64,000 nt of DNA from Nocardia iowensis (GTDB lineage Bacteria; Actinomycetota; Actinomycetes; Mycobacteriales; Mycobacteriaceae), in contig NZ_CP078145.1 in the NCBI RefSeq assembly GCF_019222765.1, forward strand, positions 6,572,001 through 6,636,000, in the 5' to 3' direction. Positions 55,971-64,000 of this stretch are shown one piece after another; position 1 is the first letter of the stretch, and each line of letters begins with the position of its first letter. The notes under the pieces were generated by a model. That model saw nothing but the letters and a program-made list of their open reading frames with translations, was not told the origin of the DNA and searched no databases. A program made the translations under genes and the position numbers.

Positions 55971-56639
55971 TCAGCGACGGCCGCGAGCCGGTGCCTTCTT
56001 GGCAGTCGACTTCTTGGCCGGCGCCTTCTTGGCGACGGTCCGCTTTGCCGCCGTTGTCTTCTTGGCTGCCGTGGTCTTCTTGGCGGCCGTTGTCTTCTTG
56101 GCCGCCGTGGTCTTCTTGGCGGCGGTCTTCTTCGCCGGCGCCTTCTTGGCGGCGGTCTTGGTGGCAGTCGCCTTGCGAGCGACGGTCTTTGCGGGTGCCT
56201 TCTTGGCGGCCTTCTTCGCCGTCGTCTTGGCGGGGCCCTTGGTCGGGGTCGCCTTCTTGGCGGCGGTCTTCTTCGCCGCCGTCTTCTTGGCGGCCGCCTT
56301 CTTCGCCGCCACCGGGGCATTCACGCCGCGCTTGACGGCGGGACCGCTCTGGGCGAGCTTCTGCTTACCCGCGATCACGGCCTTGAACTGAGCGCCCGGA
56401 CGGAACGCAGGCACCGAAGTGGGCTTCACCTTGACGGTTTCGCCGGTGCGCGGGTTCCTGGCAACTCGAGCCGCACGCTTACGCTGTTCGAACACACCGA
56501 ATCCGGTGATTGTGACGCTCTGACCCTTGTGCACCGCGCGCACGATGGTGTCGACCACATGCTCGACTGCCGCGGTGGCCGTGCGCCTGTCCGTACCCAA
56601 CTTTTCGGTCAGAACGTCGATCAGTTCCGCCTTGTTCAT
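55971..56639 (-). CDS. hupB: HU-type DNA-binding protein with lysine/alanine-rich tail
   Basis: 222 residues. Residues 1-90 are a standard HU fold ([48 protein letters not shown]). Residues 100-222 form a histone H1-like tail of KKTAAKK, PAKK and TTAAKK repeats, as in mycobacterial HupB. Binds and compacts DNA; also linked to iron regulation in mycobacteria. Monocistronic between leuD and the bidirectional terminator. The tail repeats are visible as near-repeats at DNA level. Confidence 0.96.
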   Translation of the reverse strand: MNKAELIDVLTEKLGTDRRTATAAVEHVVDTIVRAVHKGQSVTITGFGVFEQRKRAARVARNPRTGETVKVKPTSVPAFRPGAQFKAVIAGKQKLAQSGPAVKRGVNAPVAAKKAAAKKTAAKKTAAKKATPTKGPAKTTAKKAAKKAPAKTVARKATATKTAAKKAPAKKTAAKKTTAAKKTTAAKKTTAAKKTTAAKRTVAKKAPAKKSTAKKAPARGRR

Positions 56640-56780
56640 TGAATCCTCCGCAGACTAATGGCCCGTCGTCGGACCGACTAGGTACCACGGTAAACCCACT
56701 TTGGGCAAGAGTCTATGTGCCACGCCAAAATTCATGTGGTTTAGCACACGTCCAGCTACCGGCCCCCTGGCGATCCAGCT

Positions 56781-56796
56781 AACACCCCGGGGTGTT
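56781..56796 (-). terminator. Possible terminator at the leuD stop
   Basis: Perfect 16-nt palindrome AACACCCC/GGGGTGTT overlapping the leuD stop codon; no T-tract, so the assignment is tentative. Confidence 0.35.
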
Positions 56797-57404
56797 TAGT
56801 GCTGCGAAATATGTGCCGGGAGGGTAGTGGGTTTCCATGCTGGCCTTGCGTTTTCATACTCGGCGATGGCGTCGCTGCGGCGCAGCGTGAGCCCGATGTC
56901 GTCCAATCCTTCGAGCAGACGCCACCGTGTGTAGTCATCAATATCGAACGGCAACACGGCGGTTCCAGCGGTCACCGTGCGTGCCTCGAGGTCGACAACC
57001 AATTCGAGTCCGGGCTGTTCCTCGAGCAACTTCCAGAGCATTTCGACATCGTTCTGTGACATCTGAGCGGCCAAGATCCCGCCCTTACCGGCATTGCCGC
57101 GGAAGATGTCGGCGAACCGGGACGAGATCACCACCCGAAAGCCGTAGTCCGACAGCGCCCAAACGGCGTGCTCACGAGAGGATCCGGTACCGAAATCCGG
57201 GCCCGCCACCAGCACGCTGCCCCGCTTGTACGGCTCAGTGTTCAGAATGAAGTCCGGATCGTTGCGCCACGCGGCGAAGAGTCCGTCCTCGAATCCCGTG
57301 CGCGTCACGCGCTTCAAGTACACAGCTGGGATGATCTGATCAGTATCGACATTGGAACGGCGGAACGGCACGCCGATCCCCTTGTGCACGGTGAAGGCTT
57401 CCAT
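56796..57404 (-). CDS. leuD: 3-isopropylmalate dehydratase small subunit
   Basis: 202 residues. [23 protein letters not shown] and [21 protein letters not shown] are the LeuD signatures. With LeuC it isomerises 2-isopropylmalate in leucine synthesis. ATG at 57404 has AGGAG 5 nt upstream; the longer frame lies in leuC. 35 nt after leuC on the same strand. Confidence 0.97.
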   Translation of the reverse strand: MEAFTVHKGIGVPFRRSNVDTDQIIPAVYLKRVTRTGFEDGLFAAWRNDPDFILNTEPYKRGSVLVAGPDFGTGSSREHAVWALSDYGFRVVISSRFADIFRGNAGKGGILAAQMSQNDVEMLWKLLEEQPGLELVVDLEARTVTAGTAVLPFDIDDYTRWRLLEGLDDIGLTLRRSDAIAEYENARPAWKPTTLPAHISQH

Positions 57405-57439
57405 TGATTCTCCTGAGTCGGTAGGGGTATCGCGTCCGG

Positions 57440-58861
57440 TCAGACCAGATCCGCAGGCGAGGACAGGGTTCCGCGGACCGCCGTCGCGGCCGCTACGAGC
57501 GGGGAAACCAGGTGCGTACGGCCACCTTTGCCCTGTCGGCCCTCGAAGTTGCGGTTCGACGTCGAGGCGCACCGCTGGCCCGGCTGGAGCTGATCCGGAT
57601 TCATTCCCAAGCACATTGAGCAGCCCGCCTGCCGCCATTCAGCGCCCGCCGCGGTGAAAATCTCGCCGAGTCCTTCTAATTCGGCCTGCGCGCGAACCCG
57701 CATCGACCCCGGTACAACCAACATTCGCACACCGTCAGCGACCTTGCGTCCCTTTAAAATCCCGGCCACCGCACGCAAATCCTCGATGCGCCCGTTGGTG
57801 CACGAACCGACGAATACCGTGTCGACCGACACCTCGCGAAGCGGAGTGCCCGGCTCCAAATCCATGTACCGCAGCGCCTTCTGCGCCGACTCCCGCGCCG
57901 TCTCATCGGCGATCTGGGCGGGGTCTGGCACCGATTCGCCAAGGGGCGCGCCCTGTCCCGGGTTGGTGCCCCAGGTGACGAACGGGGTCAACTCGCTCGC
58001 GTCGATGTGCACCTCGGCATCGAAAGCCGCGCCCTCGTCGGTCTTCAGTGCCTCCCAGGCGGCCACTGCGGCCGTCCAGTCGGCTCCCTGCGGGGCGTGC
58101 GGGCGTCCCCGGAGGAATTCATAGGTTGTTTCGTCCGGGGCGATCATGCCCGCTCTGGCGCCCGCTTCGATGGACATGTTGCAGATGGTCATTCGCGCCT
58201 CCATCGACATGGCGCGGATCGCCTCGCCGCGGTACTCGAGCACGTAGCCCTGGCCGCCGCCGGTGCCGATTTTCGCGATGACGGCCAAAATCAGGTCCTT
58301 GCTCGTCACACCGGGCGACAAGGTGCCGTCCACGGTGATCGCCATCGTCTTGAACGGGCGCAGCGAGAGTGTCTGGGTGGCAAGGACATGTTCGACCTCG
58401 GACGTGCCGATGCCCATCGCCAGCGCGCCGAACGCGCCGTGCGTCGAGGTGTGACTGTCCCCGCACACCACCGTCATTCCCGGCTGGGTCAGGCCCAGTT
58501 GCGGGCCGACGACGTGCACGATGCCCTGGTCCAGATCGCCCATCGGGTGCAGTCGCACACCGAATTCCGCGCAGTTGCGGCGCAGTGTGTCCACCTGGGT
58601 GCGCGAAATCGGGTCCGCGATCGGCTTATCGATGTCGGCGGTCGGGACATTGTGGTCCTCGGTCGCGATGGTCAGATCGGGCCGTCGCACCGGCCTGCCC
58701 GCCGCGCGGAGGCCGTCGAAGGCCTGCGGGCTGGTCACCTCGTGCACGAGATGCAGGTCGATGTAGATCAGGTCGGGTTCGCGTCCGGCGCCCTCGCCGG
58801 TACCGCGGGCGACGACGTGCTGCTCCCACACCTTTTCGGCCATGGTGCGTGGCTGTGCCAT
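57440..58861 (-). CDS. leuC: 3-isopropylmalate dehydratase large subunit
   Basis: 473 residues. The 4Fe-4S ligands are in [10 protein letters not shown] and [29 protein letters not shown] is the substrate loop. The aconitase-family partner of LeuD. First gene of leuCD; the 166-nt divergent region to the iclR gene carries the control elements. Confidence 0.97.
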   Translation of the reverse strand: MAQPRTMAEKVWEQHVVARGTGEGAGREPDLIYIDLHLVHEVTSPQAFDGLRAAGRPVRRPDLTIATEDHNVPTADIDKPIADPISRTQVDTLRRNCAEFGVRLHPMGDLDQGIVHVVGPQLGLTQPGMTVVCGDSHTSTHGAFGALAMGIGTSEVEHVLATQTLSLRPFKTMAITVDGTLSPGVTSKDLILAVIAKIGTGGGQGYVLEYRGEAIRAMSMEARMTICNMSIEAGARAGMIAPDETTYEFLRGRPHAPQGADWTAAVAAWEALKTDEGAAFDAEVHIDASELTPFVTWGTNPGQGAPLGESVPDPAQIADETARESAQKALRYMDLEPGTPLREVSVDTVFVGSCTNGRIEDLRAVAGILKGRKVADGVRMLVVPGSMRVRAQAELEGLGEIFTAAGAEWRQAGCSMCLGMNPDQLQPGQRCASTSNRNFEGRQGKGGRTHLVSPLVAAATAVRGTLSSPADLV

Positions 58862-59015
58862 TCTCGGTCACCTTTCGACAAGCATCCGGTCCGCGATCCG
58901 GGCTGGGAGCGCGGCGGCGGCTGCACAAGTTTTTCGGATATGCGAGGTCGGATGCGCCGTGAGACATTCCGCTCCGGTGGCTACCCAGTAGTGGATTTCC
59001 CAACATCCGAGACGC

Positions 59016-59027
59016 TAGTATCGTTCT
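59016..59027 (+). promoter_or_regulatory. -10 element of the iclR gene, leaderless
   Basis: TAGTAT at 59016-59021 ends six bases before the ATG at 59028, so transcription should start at the ATG. Confidence 0.55.
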
Positions 59028-59729
59028 ATGAGACAGCATAGCGGCATCGGCGTCCTCGACAAAGCAGTGGCGGTGTTGTACGCCGTCGCCGAGCATCCGT
59101 GTGGTCTCAACGAGCTGTGTGCCCGCACCGGCCTGCCCCGCGCCACCGCACATCGCCTGGCCGTCGGCCTGGAAGTGCACCGCCTGCTGGCCCGCGACAA
59201 CACCGGAATGTGGCGGCCAGGCCCCGCCCTCGCCGAGCTCGCCGCCGGCGCCACCGATCCGCTGCTGGAGGCCGCGTCGGCCATCCTGCCCCGGTTGCGC
59301 GAGATCACCGGCGAAAGCGTCCAGCTCTATCGCCTGGACGGCAATGCGCGGATCTGTGTCGCGGCGCTGGAACCACCCGTCGGACTGCGCGACACCGTCC
59401 CCGTCGGCGCGCGCCTGCCGCTGACCGCGGGCTCCGCGGCCAAAGTGCTGCTCGCCTGGGCCGACCCCGACCTGCAGCGCACCATCCTCGCCGACGCCGT
59501 CTTCGGCGAACGCGCGCTCACCGAGGTGCGCAAGCGCGGCTGGGCCCAGAGCGCCGCCGAACGCGCGTCCGGCGTGGCCAGCGTTTCCGCGCCCGTGCGC
59601 GATGCCGCGGGGGTCGTGATCGCGGCCGTCTCGGTGTCCGGCCCGATCGACCGGATGGGCCGCAGGCCCGGCGCGCGCTGGGCGGCCGACCTGGTCGCCG
59701 CCGCGGAAGCGCTACACAAGCGGCTATAA
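59028..59729 (+). CDS. IclR-family regulator (LeuR/NdgR-type)
   Basis: 233 residues. Winged helix at the N-terminus (GVLDKAVAVLYAVAEHPCGL, TGLPRATAHRLAVGLEVH) and an IclR effector domain with LPLTAGSAAKVLLAW and RASGVASVSAPVRDAAG. The divergent neighbour is leuCD, the arrangement of NdgR in Streptomyces and Rv2989 in M. tuberculosis, where the regulator controls leucine and related amino-acid genes. It has no room for a ribosome site, consistent with a leaderless start. Confidence 0.94.
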   Translation: MRQHSGIGVLDKAVAVLYAVAEHPCGLNELCARTGLPRATAHRLAVGLEVHRLLARDNTGMWRPGPALAELAAGATDPLLEAASAILPRLREITGESVQLYRLDGNARICVAALEPPVGLRDTVPVGARLPLTAGSAAKVLLAWADPDLQRTILADAVFGERALTEVRKRGWAQSAAERASGVASVSAPVRDAAGVVIAAVSVSGPIDRMGRRPGARWAADLVAAAEALHKRL

Positions 59730-59762
59730 CACGTTTCAGAAATGACCTTCTAGAGTGAGCCC

Positions 59763-60263
59763 ATGGGAGTCAACCAACGGGCGCAGATCGTCATGTCCGA
59801 TACCGAGATCACCGAGTTCCTGGAGCGCAGCCGCATCGCCACGCTGGCGACCATCGGCCCCAAGGGCAGGCCGCACCTGACCGCCATGTGGTACGCGCTC
59901 ATCGACGGCGAGCTGTGGTTCGAGACGAAAACGAAGTCCCAAAAGGCGGTCAACTTGCGCCGCGACCCGCGCATCACCTGCATGGTCGAGGCCGGCCAGA
60001 CCTACGACCAGCTGCGGGGTGTCTCCATCGAGGGCCACGCCGAGATCATCGACGACCCCGACAAGCTCTACGCCGTCGGTGTGAGCGTGTGGGAGCGCTA
60101 CACCGGCCCGTACAGCGAGGAGGTCCGTCCGATGGTCGAGACCATGCTGCACAAGCGCACCGCCATCCGCGTCATCCCCGACCGCATCCGCAGCTGGGAT
60201 CACCGCAAGCTCGGCCTCCCCCAGCTCCCCCTCGGCGGCACCACCGCCCAACCCCTCGACTGA
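59763..60263 (+). CDS. PPOX-class F420-dependent-type flavin/deazaflavin enzyme
   Basis: 166 residues with the split beta-barrel of the PNP-oxidase superfamily: FLERSRIATLATIGPKGRPHL, MWYALIDGELWFETKTKSQK and the VEGHAEII-like strand. Its closest described relatives (Rv2991 type) use F420; the F420 gene fbiD lies 7 kb away. Substrate unknown. Starts 33 nt after the iclR stop, so it may be co-transcribed with it. Confidence 0.88.
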   Translation: MGVNQRAQIVMSDTEITEFLERSRIATLATIGPKGRPHLTAMWYALIDGELWFETKTKSQKAVNLRRDPRITCMVEAGQTYDQLRGVSIEGHAEIIDDPDKLYAVGVSVWERYTGPYSEEVRPMVETMLHKRTAIRVIPDRIRSWDHRKLGLPQLPLGGTTAQPLD

Positions 60264-60419
60264 CCTGCCTATGCGGTGCGACACAGCACCCGAACGCGCA
60301 CCGATATCGACCTGACATCGCGCCCCCCGGCGACTAACGTCGAACCGTTCGACACGAATCGGCCGGGCACCGACGCCCGCACGGGTGCGGCGCGCGGCCG
60401 CCACGACGAGGAGACGGCG

Positions 60420-60626
60420 ATGGCGGAATCGGATAGTTCCAACCCCTCAGGCAGTGCCGAGGGCACAAGCGCCGACGAGGTGAAGCGCAAGTTCAAAGAG
60501 GCGCTGGACCGCAAAAACCAGCACAACGCCCGAACCGCCGACCACCTGGACGGCCGTTCCAAAGGCGCCTCCGCAACCCACGGCAACGCCAGCCACAAGC
60601 GAGAATTCCGCCGCAAGAGCGGATAA
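60420..60626 (+). CDS. DUF5302-type small hydrophilic protein
   Basis: 68 residues from MAESDSSNP; GAGGAG precedes the ATG by 6-7 nt. The core ADEVKRKFKEALDRKNQ and the C-terminal KREFRRKSG match the small basic DUF5302 proteins of actinobacteria. Highly charged and probably disordered, no catalytic features; function unknown. A hairpin terminator follows. Confidence 0.85.
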   Translation: MAESDSSNPSGSAEGTSADEVKRKFKEALDRKNQHNARTADHLDGRSKGASATHGNASHKREFRRKSG

Positions 60627-60641
60627 ACCCCGCAGACGAGA

Positions 60642-60672
60642 AAGGCCCCCCGGTCACCAACTGGGGGGCCTT
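60642..60672 (+). terminator. Terminator after the DUF5302 gene
   Basis: 10-bp stem AAGGCCCCCC/GGGGGGCCTT with an 11-nt loop, 16 nt after the stop. Confidence 0.9.
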
Positions 60673-61076
60673 CGCTTTGTGCCGCACAACCCGCCCCAGG
60701 GCGATTGCGCACCCTTCGTGTGAGCCCGAACACCCAGTACACGGCGTGTTCGGCTCAGACAAGGGTGTGCGGCCAGCCTTCGGCACCCGACGGTCGGTCA
60801 GCATCAGGCAGCCACCGACGACGCTGGAGCTCAACCTTTGGGACGAGACACGCCGCCGCCACCTATACGCGCCGAAGGCGAAGCCCCTCACCCAGGGAGC
60901 ACGAGACCCCAGCCAGCCAGCCGCGATGTTCGCTAAATTCGTGGAAACGAGACATCCTCCGCCCACCTACCCACATCCGCGCCGAGGGCGAAGCCCTCTC
61001 GGCCAGGGGGTCCGGGGGCGCAGCCCGCCGGGCGGGGCGTGGGGGTTGCACCCCCACAAAAACACGCGAAAACCAG
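60673..61076. repeat. Gene-free region with repeated motif
   Basis: About 400 bases without a gene. The motif CGCGCCGAAGGCGAAGCCC occurs at about 60868-60886 and again, one base different, at about 60978-60996. The second is followed by a G-rich stretch and a perfect 8-bp hairpin (GTGGGGGT/ACCCCCAC, 61039-61057) ahead of AAAAAC. Such motifs recur between genes in Nocardia and relatives and look like a dispersed element. Confidence 0.55.
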
Positions 61077-61109
61077 CCAGGCTCATGCTCTCAATGAGCA
61101 TGAGCCTGG
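61077..61109 (-). terminator. tRNA-Glu terminator
   Basis: Perfect 14-bp stem CCAGGCTCATGCTC/GAGCATGAGCCTGG with a 5-nt loop, 10 nt past the tRNA 3' end on the minus strand and followed by TTTT. Confidence 0.9.
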
Positions 61110-61118
61110 TACTGGTTG

Positions 61119-61191
61119 TAGCCCCGACGGGATTCGAACCCGCGCTACCGCCTTGAGAGGGCGGCGTCCTAGGCCGCTAGACGACGGGGCC
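61119..61191 (-). tRNA. tRNA-Glu (CTC)
   Basis: 73 nt. Cloverleaf with a 7-bp acceptor stem, anticodon loop CCTCTCAA giving CTC, T-arm GGGTTCGAATCCC and discriminator A; no encoded CCA. A terminator follows. Lies downstream of tRNA-Gln and gltX on the same strand. Confidence 0.95.
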
Positions 61192-61340
61192 AGGACTGCT
61201 TCTCATTTGCATGAGGAGCACCTTTGGTTGATCTTTCGATCAAGAGGCTCGGCTAGCTTAGCTGGCCGGAGCTCGGCGACCAAATCGCCTGCTGCTGTAC
61301 TGATTTCGGCCGCGCACCGTCCTCGACAACAATCTCTCCG

Positions 61341-61412
61341 CTGGGGTACCAGGACTCGAACCTAGAATGGCTGAACCAGAATCAGCTGTGTTGCCAATTA
61401 CACCATACCCCA
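61341..61412 (-). tRNA. tRNA-Gln (CTG)
   Basis: 72 nt. Acceptor TGGGGTA/TACCCCA, anticodon loop TTCTGGT giving CTG, T-arm AGGTTCGAGTCCT, discriminator G. In organisms without GlnRS the non-discriminating GluRS (gltX, next gene upstream) charges this tRNA with Glu, and GatCAB amidates it. Confidence 0.95.
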
Positions 61413-61546
61413 ATGACCTGGTGATTCAGCCTCGCGTCTGGCTGACTGCGAGGCCGCGTTCCTGGCCGAGAAGAAGAGTACCAAACGGCTACCGGTTTAC
61501 TACAAATCGCCTGGTCCAAGCCATTTTTTCGGCCTAATCGGCCGAT

Positions 61547-63019
61547 TCAGGACGTCGCCGACCACTCCTGTGCCGAGCGCAGCCGGTCCAGGCTGAGGTC
61601 GCGGCCGAGCAGTTCCAGCGACTCGTACAGCGGCGGACTGATGTGCGACCCGGTTACCGCGACGCGCACCGGCGCGAATGCCTTGCGCGGCTTGAGCCCC
61701 AGATCATCGATCAGCGCGGTTTTCAGCGCCTCTTCGATAGCGGGGGTGGACCACTGCGTCAGCGGCTCCAGCGCGGCAATAGCGGATTGCAATACAGGAG
61801 TTGCGTCAGAGCCGAGATTCTTGGCTCCGGCGGCGGGGTCGATCGCAAATTGTTCGGCGGGCGCCAACAGGAAACGCAACAGTTCCCAAGCATCGGACAA
61901 CACGACGATCCGGGTCTGCACCAGTTCCGCCGCGGCGGCGAACATCTTCTCGTCGATTTCGGCGCCGATATGACCGTGCCGGGTGAGGTACTCGCGCAGT
62001 CGGTTGCTGAAATCACCCGGTTCCAGCAATCGGATGTGCTCGGCGTTGAGCGCGTCCGCCTTCTTCTGATCGAATCGTGCCGGATTCGAATTTACTTTCG
62101 ATATGTCGAACGCGGCAACCATCTCCGCCATGGTGAACACGTCGTGGTCATCGGCGATGCTCCAACCGAGTAGTGCCAGGTAATTCAGCAAACCCTCGGG
62201 GATGAATCCGCGATCACGGTGGACGAACAGATTCGACTCCGGATCACGCTTGGACAACTTCTTGTTGCCCTGCCCCATCACGAACGGCAGGTGGCCGAAC
62301 TCCGGCGTGAAGTCGGCCACGCCGATGCGCCGCAAGGCGCCATAGAGAGCGAGCTGCCGCGGGGTCGAGGAAAGCAAATCCTCGCCCCGCAAAACGTGCG
62401 TGATCTTCATCAATGCGTCGTCGACCGGGTTGACCAGCGTGTACAGCGGCTCACCGGTGCCGCGGGTGAGCGCGAAGTCGGGAACCGTGCCCGCCTTGAA
62501 GGTGGTCTCGCCGCGCACCAGGTCGTGCCAGGTGAGGTCTTCGTCGGGCATCCGCAGCCGAATCACCGCGGGGCGACCGGCATCTCGATACGCCTCGATC
62601 TGCTGCGCGGTGAGCTCGCGGTCGTAGTTGTCGTACCCGAGCTTCGGGTCGCGGCCGGCGGCGCGGTGGCGCGCCTCGACTTCCTCAGGCGTGGAGAAGG
62701 ATTCATAGGCCTCGCCCGCTGCCAGCAGCCGCTGGACCACATCCAGATGTAGATCCTTGCGCAGCGACTGGCGGTACGGCTCGTAGGGGCCGCCGACCTC
62801 CGGTCCTTCGTCCCAGGTGAGGCCGAGCCAGCGCAGCGCGTCGAGCAGCGCGCGGTAGGAGTCCTCGGAATCCCGTGCCGCGTCGGTGTCTTCGATGCGG
62901 AAGACGAACTTTCCACCGTGGTGCCGGGCGTAGGCCCAGTTGAACAGCGCCGTCCGGATCAGGCCGACGTGCGGCGTTCCGGTCGGTGACGGGCAGAAGC
63001 GGACCCGTACTTCAGTCAT
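61547..63019 (-). CDS. gltX: Glutamyl-tRNA synthetase
   Basis: 490 residues, class I. HIGH-type motif [12 protein letters not shown] at residue 9 and KMSKS-type motif GNKKLSKRD near 250. As in other actinobacteria it is expected to be non-discriminating, charging both tRNA-Glu and tRNA-Gln, whose genes lie just downstream. ATG at 63019 matches the family N-terminus; a start 12 codons upstream is not conserved. It follows the fumarylacetoacetase-family gene by 16 nt. Confidence 0.97.
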   Translation of the reverse strand: MTEVRVRFCPSPTGTPHVGLIRTALFNWAYARHHGGKFVFRIEDTDAARDSEDSYRALLDALRWLGLTWDEGPEVGGPYEPYRQSLRKDLHLDVVQRLLAAGEAYESFSTPEEVEARHRAAGRDPKLGYDNYDRELTAQQIEAYRDAGRPAVIRLRMPDEDLTWHDLVRGETTFKAGTVPDFALTRGTGEPLYTLVNPVDDALMKITHVLRGEDLLSSTPRQLALYGALRRIGVADFTPEFGHLPFVMGQGNKKLSKRDPESNLFVHRDRGFIPEGLLNYLALLGWSIADDHDVFTMAEMVAAFDISKVNSNPARFDQKKADALNAEHIRLLEPGDFSNRLREYLTRHGHIGAEIDEKMFAAAAELVQTRIVVLSDAWELLRFLLAPAEQFAIDPAAGAKNLGSDATPVLQSAIAALEPLTQWSTPAIEEALKTALIDDLGLKPRKAFAPVRVAVTGSHISPPLYESLELLGRDLSLDRLRSAQEWSATS

Positions 63020-63035
63020 GGCTCTCTTTCGATCG

Positions 63036-63812
63036 CTAGCGATGCTTGGCGGCAACGGGATTGATGAGGGTACCGATGCCCTCGACGGTCACGGACACCT
63101 GTTGTCCGGCCTGTACGGGGCCGACGCCCTCGGGTGTTCCGGTGAGGATGACGTCGCCGGGCAACAGCGTCATCACCGTGCTGATCCATTCGATGAGCTT
63201 CGGAATGTCGTGCAGTAGAAGCGAAGTCCGACTGCGCTGGCGGACTTCACCGTCGAGCTCGGTGACGATCTCCAGATCCGAAGGATCCAAGGACGTTTCG
63301 ATCCATGGTCCGAGCGGACAGAAGGTGTCGTAGCCCTTGCCCCTGGTCCATTGTCCGTCGTGGCGCTGTTGATCGCGCGCGGTCACGTCATTGGCGACGG
63401 TGTATCCGAGCACAACGTCCAGCGCGCGAGCCGCGGATACGTCCTTGCACGGACGGCCGATGACGACCGCCAGCTCACCCTCGTAGTCGACCTGAGAGGA
63501 GCTGGGCGGCAGGATGATCGGGGCGTTCGGCCCGATGATCGAGGTATTGGGCTTGAGGAAGATCACCGGGTCTTCCGGTGCGGGCCCGCCCATTTCGGCC
63601 GCGTGCGCCGCGTAGTTCTTGCCGATACAGACCACCTTGCTGGCCAGGATCGGCGCGAGCAGACGCACATCGGCCAGCGCCCAGCTCCGCCCGGTGAACG
63701 TCGGCGTACCGAACGGGTGTTCCGCGATTTCCTTCGCGATGCTGTCGCTTCCGTTCCCCTCGATGCTGACGAACGCGACCCCATCGGGACTGGCTACTCG
63801 ACCTAGACGCAT
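63036..63812 (-). CDS. Fumarylacetoacetate hydrolase-family protein
   Basis: 258 residues. The FAH core has [15 protein letters not shown], the metal-binding acidic [26 protein letters not shown] and a final [12 protein letters not shown]. Family members hydrolyse acylpyruvates or decarboxylate oxaloacetate; the M. tuberculosis homologue at this locus (Rv2993c) is not well defined. ATG at 63812 is the family start; the frame is open upstream without conservation. The 190 bases after it to the window end hold no gene I can support. Confidence 0.92.
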   Translation of the reverse strand: MRLGRVASPDGVAFVSIEGNGSDSIAKEIAEHPFGTPTFTGRSWALADVRLLAPILASKVVCIGKNYAAHAAEMGGPAPEDPVIFLKPNTSIIGPNAPIILPPSSSQVDYEGELAVVIGRPCKDVSAARALDVVLGYTVANDVTARDQQRHDGQWTRGKGYDTFCPLGPWIETSLDPSDLEIVTELDGEVRQRSRTSLLLHDIPKLIEWISTVMTLLPGDVILTGTPEGVGPVQAGQQVSVTVEGIGTLINPVAAKHR

Positions 63813-64000
63813 GCCAGGCAGTCTATCGACCGGCTTCCACCTGCCCGAACGCACCCAACCGAGCGGTCAGCCACCGGTGACCAGCCGAATTCCGCCAATT
63901 GTGAGCAGTTCGACAATCCACTCCGGAAATGTGATCGCACGCAGGGTGTAGCGTGAGTACCGTTGCTCACTGAATGGGAATTGTATCCCAAATAATGAGA

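Overview
The window is chromosomal DNA from a high-GC actinobacterium of the order Mycobacteriales, most likely Nocardia or a close relative. Three things point there: uniformly GC-rich coding DNA with frequent GTG starts and ATGA/GTGA overlaps, mycobacterial-type genes (sepIVA, fbiD, mutT1, a PrpR-type regulator), and a gene order in the second half that follows, as I remember it, the M. tuberculosis Rv2924c-Rv2993c block (mutM-rnc-rpmF-sepIVA, coaD-rsmD-pyc, recG-DAK2-rpmB, ung-thiL-DUF3515-ddl-gpsA-fbiD-ppk-mutT1-hupB-leuDC-iclR-F420 enzyme-gltX-FAH). No rRNA, prophage, intact insertion sequence or CRISPR array is visible.

Layout. 1-2.3 kb: end of a Kdp potassium pump operon (kdpB truncated by the window edge, kdpC). 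2.3-5 kb: accessory stretch with a VOC protein, a small exported protein, unknown small genes and a DUF427 protein. 5-8.4 kb: two-gene glycan operon (GT4 glycosyltransferase, amylo-alpha-1,6-glucosidase). 8.7-14 kb: winged-helix protein, small Cys-rich membrane protein, AhpD-like protein, phosphate-binding-like membrane protein, PHP-domain protein and DHFR-like reductase. 14-19.5 kb: DNA repair, RNA processing, ribosome and cell-division genes, GtrA, coaD and rsmD. 19.5-28.3 kb: pyruvate carboxylase, a GT2 glycosyltransferase, metE behind a cobalamin riboswitch, and a TetR/membrane-protein pair with a clear operator. 28.4-37.4 kb: epoxide hydrolase-like protein, the methylcitrate-cycle operon prpDBC with divergent prpR, and an ECF41-type sigma factor divergent from an MFS exporter. 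37.4-47.4 kb: recG, a FakA/DAK2 protein, rpmB, small metabolic genes, ung, thiL and DUF3515.

47.5-50.6 kb breaks the conserved order. At the ddl position there are a DdlB-type D-Ala-D-Ala ligase, a two-TM membrane protein of no family I recognise, and a diaminopimelate-epimerase-like enzyme. The last two overlap by 16 nt. The epimerase keeps both catalytic cysteines but has replaced the residues that normally read the distal end of diaminopimelate. This is the best candidate for an undescribed system here. 50.6-64 kb returns to the conserved order (gpsA to gltX and a fumarylacetoacetase-family protein), with a 64-nt tandem repeat next to hupB and tRNA-Gln and tRNA-Glu genes downstream of gltX.

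Regulatory signals visible: cobalamin riboswitch (metE), a 26-bp operator (tetR), an 18-bp palindrome in the gtrA promoter region, facing ECF41-like promoter elements, several probable leaderless promoters, and strong hairpin terminators at most convergent junctions. A roughly 85-nt dispersed repeat occurs twice, once as the C-terminal codons of prpB and once just upstream of ppk.
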